64,000 nt of DNA from Armatimonas rosea (GTDB lineage: Bacteria > Armatimonadota > Armatimonadia > Armatimonadales > Armatimonadaceae): NCBI RefSeq assembly GCF_014202505.1, contig NZ_JACHGW010000001.1:930001-994000 (forward strand), in the 5' to 3' direction. The notes below the pieces were generated by a model, which was not told the origin of the DNA, did no database searches, and worked only from the letters and a program-made list of their open reading frames with translations. How positions within the stretch are numbered: position 1 is the first letter of the stretch; each line of letters starts with the position of its first letter. Of the stretch, positions 60,222-64,000 are shown one piece after another. The position numbers and the translations under genes were made by a program.

Positions 60222-60800
60222 TCACAGGGCACCCTTGGCACGGAGCAGTCTCTCCACCCGCGCGTAGCCGTTTTGCTGGGCGGCTTGGAGCGGCGTGAAG
60301 CCCCCTGCTTGGATCGCATTGGGATCAGCCTTGGCATTGAGGAGCGCCGCCACCACCGCCTCGACCGCGGCTTCGTCTTTACCGGCCACAGCGGAGTGGA
60401 GCGGGGTGACCTGCATCGCGTTCTGGCTGACAGCATTGGGATTGGCGTGCTCGTCGAGTAAGAGGCGGACACAGTAGTGGTGCCCAAAGAAGGCCGCCAG
60501 GTGCAGGGCGGTGTAGCCATCCGATGATACCTCCAGGGCGCGGTCCCGGTGGAGCTGGAGGAGCACGGCGACATCGCGGATACGCCCCAGTGCTGCGGCC
60601 TCAAAGATCGAGAGGGTCTCATGGCGCAGCTCCCCGAGTGTCTCTGCGAGTGCCTTTCGCCCGTGGTAGAGCGCCAGCAGCGCGGCCGGCGTGCCATCGG
60701 GGCCGTGGGTATTGGCGAGGGCGGGATTGGCCGCGAGGGCTGCCAGCGCGACTGCCTCATCGCCTGTGGTCGCCGCCGTGAGAAACTCTTGCTCTGTCAT
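60222..60800 (-). CDS. Ankyrin-repeat protein
   Basis: 192 residues with about four ankyrin repeats: GDEAVALAALAANPALANTH, GYTALHLAAFFGHHYCVRLL, QVTPLHSAVAGKDEAAVEAV and GFTPLQAAQQNGYARVERLL. Cytoplasmic; protein-protein interaction role inferred. First gene of the operon. Confidence 0.9.
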   Translation of the reverse strand: MTEQEFLTAATTGDEAVALAALAANPALANTHGPDGTPAALLALYHGRKALAETLGELRHETLSIFEAAALGRIRDVAVLLQLHRDRALEVSSDGYTALHLAAFFGHHYCVRLLLDEHANPNAVSQNAMQVTPLHSAVAGKDEAAVEAVVAALLNAKADPNAIQAGGFTPLQAAQQNGYARVERLLRAKGAL

Positions 60801-60843
60801 GCCTCTAGCTTACCCGATAGGGCAGGGCTTAAGCGGCCCAGAG

Positions 60844-61473
60844 CTAGAGAAGGCTCATAAAGACAAAGTGGCAAGCGCTTGCGGCGAGTACCAGGACATG
60901 CCAGAGGTCGTGGTAGTGGAAGACGCGGCCTGGTTTAGGGAGAGGGTACTTCACGCAGATCGCGGCCCCGACCGAGTAGATCAGCCCCCCTGCGAGGAGC
61001 CACCCGAGCTGCGCGACCGTCATGAGCTTGACCATGGGGACGATCGCGATGAGAAAGACCCAGCCCATCAGCAGAAAGAGCATGCCCTGGACCCAGTGGG
61101 GGGCCTTGCGCTTGGTGACCCAGTCCACGATGATTCCGGTGATCGCCAGGCCCCAGATAATCCCAAAGAGAGTCCAGCCCCAGCCACCCCGTAGAGGGAG
61201 CAGGCACAGTGGGGTGTAGGTCCCCGCGATCAGCAGGTAGATTCCCGTGCGGTCGAGCCCGTAGAGGACGTCTTCCGCCTTCTCCGAGACCGGCAGGCTG
61301 TGGTAGAGGGCACTGCCGGTGAAGAGCAGGATGAGGGTCGCGCCGTAGATCGAGAACGCGGTCGCGCGCCAGGGCTCACCCTTGGACCAGACCAGTAGAA
61401 GCACCAGAGCAGCCACTCCTAGCAGGGCCCCGATGCCGTGCGAGAGCGCCGAGAACGGGTGCTTGAGCTTCAT
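60844..61473 (-). CDS. trhA: Hemolysin III / TrhA-family membrane protein (PAQR superfamily)
   Basis: 209 residues, seven helices. Conserved motifs: HPFSALSHGIGALL, FTGSALYHSLPV (S-x3-H), GLDRTGIYLLIAGTYTPL and HDLWHVLVLAASACHF. The zinc-binding histidines of the superfamily are present. In E. coli TrhA affects membrane energetics. Monocistronic, 43 nt from the ankyrin gene. Confidence 0.93.
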   Translation of the reverse strand: MKLKHPFSALSHGIGALLGVAALVLLLVWSKGEPWRATAFSIYGATLILLFTGSALYHSLPVSEKAEDVLYGLDRTGIYLLIAGTYTPLCLLPLRGGWGWTLFGIIWGLAITGIIVDWVTKRKAPHWVQGMLFLLMGWVFLIAIVPMVKLMTVAQLGWLLAGGLIYSVGAAICVKYPLPKPGRVFHYHDLWHVLVLAASACHFVFMSLL

Positions 61474-61502
61474 GTTCCCATTCTATCCGACTTCGTCCGC
61501 GC

Positions 61503-62972
61503 TTAGAGGTGGAGGAGGTCCTTGAACCACCCAAAGAGAGAGAAGTGGCTGGCGTGCGCGGTCTGGATCGGCTTGGGAGTGGGCGGTGCGGGGGGCTGGC
61601 TCAGGCTGGGCTCCTCCAAGAAGCTGCGGCGGTAGGTGAGCTCCGCGACAATGGGCTTCTCGTACTTGGCAGCCTCCGCGAGGGTCTTGAGCTTGTTCTC
61701 GGTCATGACCTTGGCAACCACATCGACAAAGGGGCGGATATTGCCCGTGTTGATCTTGCGGTCGAGGAGAGTCGCCAGGCCCGCCTCGCTCTGCACCACA
61801 TCGCCCACGGTCCCGGTGAGCTTTGTGCCGTCGGTGAGGGTGACCGTGATCGGGTCGTTCTCGGGCCAGTACGACGCCTTTGCCTGCTTGATCTGTGCTA
61901 CACGGAAGGCCGCGCTCCGGCGCCCTGCCCGCTGCCAGATCGCGGTGAGGCGCTTGTCCTCGATGATCTTATTGACCGCGTCTTTTCCTTGCAGCTCCAC
62001 CCCCGTGACGGGGTCGACCACGGTGAGGGTCTTGTCGGTCTGGATATCGAGGCCAAACTGGCGGAAGTCTTGCTGGAAGGCGGCCGGGTTCTCTTTCTTC
62101 TCCAGCGCCAGCGCCTTGCAGATATCCTGCTCGCCGCTTCCGTCGGCCATGGTCACAAACTGGATAAAGCCCACCGAGACATAGCCGGTGTCGTAGGTCT
62201 GGGTGGTCTCGAAGCCGCCCTCCAGAGCGCTCACCTGCGCGAAGCACTTGCGCTCGCTGGGGGAGAAGCCCGCCTCTTTGAAGAGAATCGAAAGCTCGGC
62301 CTCGGGGATATCCTTGACCCGCTTGCCGTAGGAGACCACGCCCTTGGCGAAGCGGTAGTAGGCGAAGCGGTCTTTGTCAAAGCGGACATTGTCGCGGTAG
62401 ACATAGGGCTCGTCGTTTTCATCGAAGCGCACCGTGTACTGCAGCGGGACAGTCGCATTGTGGAACGCGGCGGGCGGGTTCCCCGCAGCCGCGATCAGCC
62501 CGGCGGGCGCGAGGCCCGGATACGGTGGAGGAGTGGGCTGCTGGCGGACGGGCGTGGTGCCGCTGGAGGCAACCGTGGTCTGGTTGGCACCATTGGCGGC
62601 ATCGGCGAGGCGCTGTGCCTGAAACTTATCCCAGGCGATCTTGGAGTCGATCCAGCTCTCCCACTCGGTGACTCCGCCCTTGGCGGTCTGGCTGGGGGGG
62701 ATCTTCTTGCCACCGGTGACCGCGCGCTGGTAGGCCAGGAACCAGGTCGAGCCCTCGGGGGTGAGGCGCACGGCCCACGGCCCCGGCTTGCCCGGTGTGG
62801 GGGAGCTTACCTCGACACTATAGCGCCCTGGCGCGTTCCAGAAAGAGACCAGGGCCTTGCGCTCCGCCTCGGTGAAGAGGGGTTGCTGCTGGGCCGCTTG
62901 GGTCTTGTGCACGAGGATGCCGCCGGCAGTTGCGGCGGTCAAGACAAGAGAGATCGGAATTACAGGTCGCAT
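61503..62972 (-). CDS. Exported protein with chitosanase/lysozyme-like domain
   Basis: 489 residues with an N-terminal signal or anchor (IPISLVLTAATAGGILVH). The central region SALEGGFETTQTYDTGYVSV, followed by GFIQFVTMADGSG, resembles the catalytic segment of chitosanase-like glycosidases (Glu in xEGG, Asp about nine residues on, then the GFxQF motif). The C-terminus is proline-rich. Substrate could be peptidoglycan or a glucosamine polymer; the class is inferred. Confidence 0.65.
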   Translation of the reverse strand: MRPVIPISLVLTAATAGGILVHKTQAAQQQPLFTEAERKALVSFWNAPGRYSVEVSSPTPGKPGPWAVRLTPEGSTWFLAYQRAVTGGKKIPPSQTAKGGVTEWESWIDSKIAWDKFQAQRLADAANGANQTTVASSGTTPVRQQPTPPPYPGLAPAGLIAAAGNPPAAFHNATVPLQYTVRFDENDEPYVYRDNVRFDKDRFAYYRFAKGVVSYGKRVKDIPEAELSILFKEAGFSPSERKCFAQVSALEGGFETTQTYDTGYVSVGFIQFVTMADGSGEQDICKALALEKKENPAAFQQDFRQFGLDIQTDKTLTVVDPVTGVELQGKDAVNKIIEDKRLTAIWQRAGRRSAAFRVAQIKQAKASYWPENDPITVTLTDGTKLTGTVGDVVQSEAGLATLLDRKINTGNIRPFVDVVAKVMTENKLKTLAEAAKYEKPIVAELTYRRSFLEEPSLSQPPAPPTPKPIQTAHASHFSLFGWFKDLLHL

Positions 62973-63081
62973 AACAATATCCTCGGAAGTATACCGTAAT
63001 TATGCGCGGCCAAGTTCCAAAAAAATACCCATATGCAACCCTTTTCCCCGTTTTGTGTCCGATCTTGCGGAGGTTTCTGCA

Positions 63082-63687
63082 ATGCGTGTCTTACTTTTTC
63101 CTACAGTTGCTCTGATGTGCTCGCTTACCTGTGGCTGTGCCAGCGACTCGTCGCGTGCCCGAGAGGCCGCACGAACCTTTCTCTCTGCGATGAACCGAGG
63201 CGATGCCAGCGCGGCGCAGGCCGTGGCCACCGTGGCTGCCCGCCCCAATATCGCGACCCTGCTCAAGGACAAGAAATCCGAGAGCGGCGGCTTCACCCTG
63301 GGCGAGGCGACCGTAAAAGACGATACCGCGGAGGTGCCGGTCACGCTGACCAGTCGCGACTCCAAGCCCACGACGGGGAGCCTGCTGCTACGACGAGAAG
63401 AGAAAGAGTGGCGTGTCTGGGCGCTACGGCTCCACACCGACGGTGGCCCGGAGCTGACCCTGGACTTTGAGCACCCCGAGCGCATCGTGGGCGAGGCACT
63501 CGGCGCGGCGTTTGGGGAGCTGGCCAAGGGGCTGGAAGGGCTGAGCAAGGGCGCAGAGAAGACCGGGCGCGCTCTGGGGGAGGCGCTCGGGGGCTTTGTG
63601 AAGGGCTTCAGCGACGGTATCGAGAAGAGCGCGCCGAGGCCCGAGGCACCCCGTGGGGGGGAGCTGGATCCCCCCGTGCTTAAGTAG
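63082..63687 (+). CDS. Lipoprotein of unknown function
   Basis: 201 residues from ATG 63082 (GGAGG 8 nt upstream). Lipobox CSLTCGC. An NTF2-like or cystatin-like domain is suggested by REAARTFLSAMNRGDASAAQ and the following strands. The C-terminal helix is amphipathic with repeating GEALG/AKGLEG units. Overlaps the convergent capA end by 8 nt. Confidence 0.72.
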   Translation: MRVLLFPTVALMCSLTCGCASDSSRAREAARTFLSAMNRGDASAAQAVATVAARPNIATLLKDKKSESGGFTLGEATVKDDTAEVPVTLTSRDSKPTTGSLLLRREEKEWRVWALRLHTDGGPELTLDFEHPERIVGEALGAAFGELAKGLEGLSKGAEKTGRALGEALGGFVKGFSDGIEKSAPRPEAPRGGELDPPVLK

Positions 63688-64000
63688 TCAGCTGGCCGTC
63701 GGGGCCAAGCTTAGGGGCGCTCTTGCCAAAATCCGCCTGGGAGAGCGCCCTTACGAGGGTGAGGGCCTGCTTCTTGGGGTCGGGGAGTGGGCCGCCAGGG
63801 GAGCGCTGGAGCAGGGGATGGAGCTGGCCGCGCACAAACCTCCCCTCCTCATCCAGGGTGACCTGAAGGACGGCGGAGACCCCGCAGGGACCGCGTAGGT
63901 TCATCCGCCCGTAGGTGGCAAAGTTCCCCAGCGAGTAGGCGATCAGGTGCCCCTTGTAGAGCTCCATTCCCCGCAGGACATGCGGCCCGTGCCCGATCAC
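63680..64000 (-). CDS. CapA-family protein (poly-gamma-glutamate synthesis type), 5' part beyond the window
   Basis: The C-terminal 106 residues are visible. GHGPHVLRGMELYKGHLIAY and YSLGNFATYG are the hallmark histidine/asparagine motifs of the CapA metallophosphatase-like fold. The start lies beyond the right edge. The full protein is usually 300-400 residues. Confidence 0.88.
   Translation of the reverse strand: MIGHGPHVLRGMELYKGHLIAYSLGNFATYGRMNLRGPCGVSAVLQVTLDEEGRFVRGQLHPLLQRSPGGPLPDPKKQALTLVRALSQADFGKSAPKLGPDGQLTT

Noticed and set aside
59618-60760. 380-residue version of the DUF2141 protein
   Set aside because: The N-terminal extension is the ankyrin gene read in another frame.

Overview
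The window is a GC-rich bacterial chromosome segment (roughly 60-65% G+C by eye). The gene set fits Armatimonadota best (Armatimonas/Fimbriimonas-like), but that is inference: an HspR-type heat-shock operon, a Thermus-type isocitrate dehydrogenase with a C-terminal extension, a UbiA-type prenyltransferase of the kind used for menaquinone, many lipoprotein and secreted genes of unknown function, and Gfo/Idh and GH20 sugar enzymes. No phylogenetic marker was compared computationally.

Layout. 1-6 kb: FAD amine oxidase (cut by the left edge), SUMF1-domain protein, clpC, HExxH protein, cytochrome-like DUF3365 protein. 6-14.4 kb: a type I secretion-like set (tolC, ABC exporter, HlyD adaptor) beside a large SARP/NB-ARC/TPR regulator. 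14.4-19.3 kb: prenyltransferase and two exported proteins. 19.3-24.7 kb: the translation/secretion operon ffh-rpsP-khpA-rimM-trmD-rplS-lepB-rnhB with a near-consensus promoter. 24.7-32.6 kb: accessory region with an AT-rich island, secreted and glycine-rich proteins, small membrane-protein paralogues, a Gfo/Idh dehydrogenase and a PadR operon. 32.6-34.5 kb: a dense tRNA array of 13 complete tRNA genes plus one tRNA fragment and one tRNA-like sequence. 34.5-40.8 kb: heat-shock region (clpC-like, hspR, dnaJ, hsp20, dnaK) with HAIR-like operators and no grpE. 40.9-46.5 kb: Uma2 nuclease and a BMP-type nucleoside ABC importer. 46.6-56.2 kb: icd, a ferritin-like protein, a putative Mn riboswitch with a hibernation factor, an NlpC/P60 peptidase, and a sugar ABC ATPase/permease pair without a binding protein. 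56.2-64 kb: PPK2, GH20, DUF2141, ankyrin, TrhA, a lysozyme-like protein, a lipoprotein, and CapA (cut by the right edge).

Most notable: (1) a roughly 455-bp AT-rich unit inside the tRNA array. It holds one PD-(D/E)XK homing-endonuclease-like gene with its own leaderless promoter, lies between a 24-nt 5' tRNA fragment and an intact tRNA-Asn, and its stop codon abuts the first tRNA base. This looks like a minimal intron-less element that inserts into tRNA-Asn and restores it. (2) Families of GC-rich palindromic repeats that lie between genes but also sit in frame inside two protein genes (the importer ATPase and the GH20 enzyme) and supply stop codons to others. This resembles the Rickettsia palindromic elements. 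(3) Three tRNAs with leucine anticodons but short variable loops, and a tRNA-Cys with a long variable arm.
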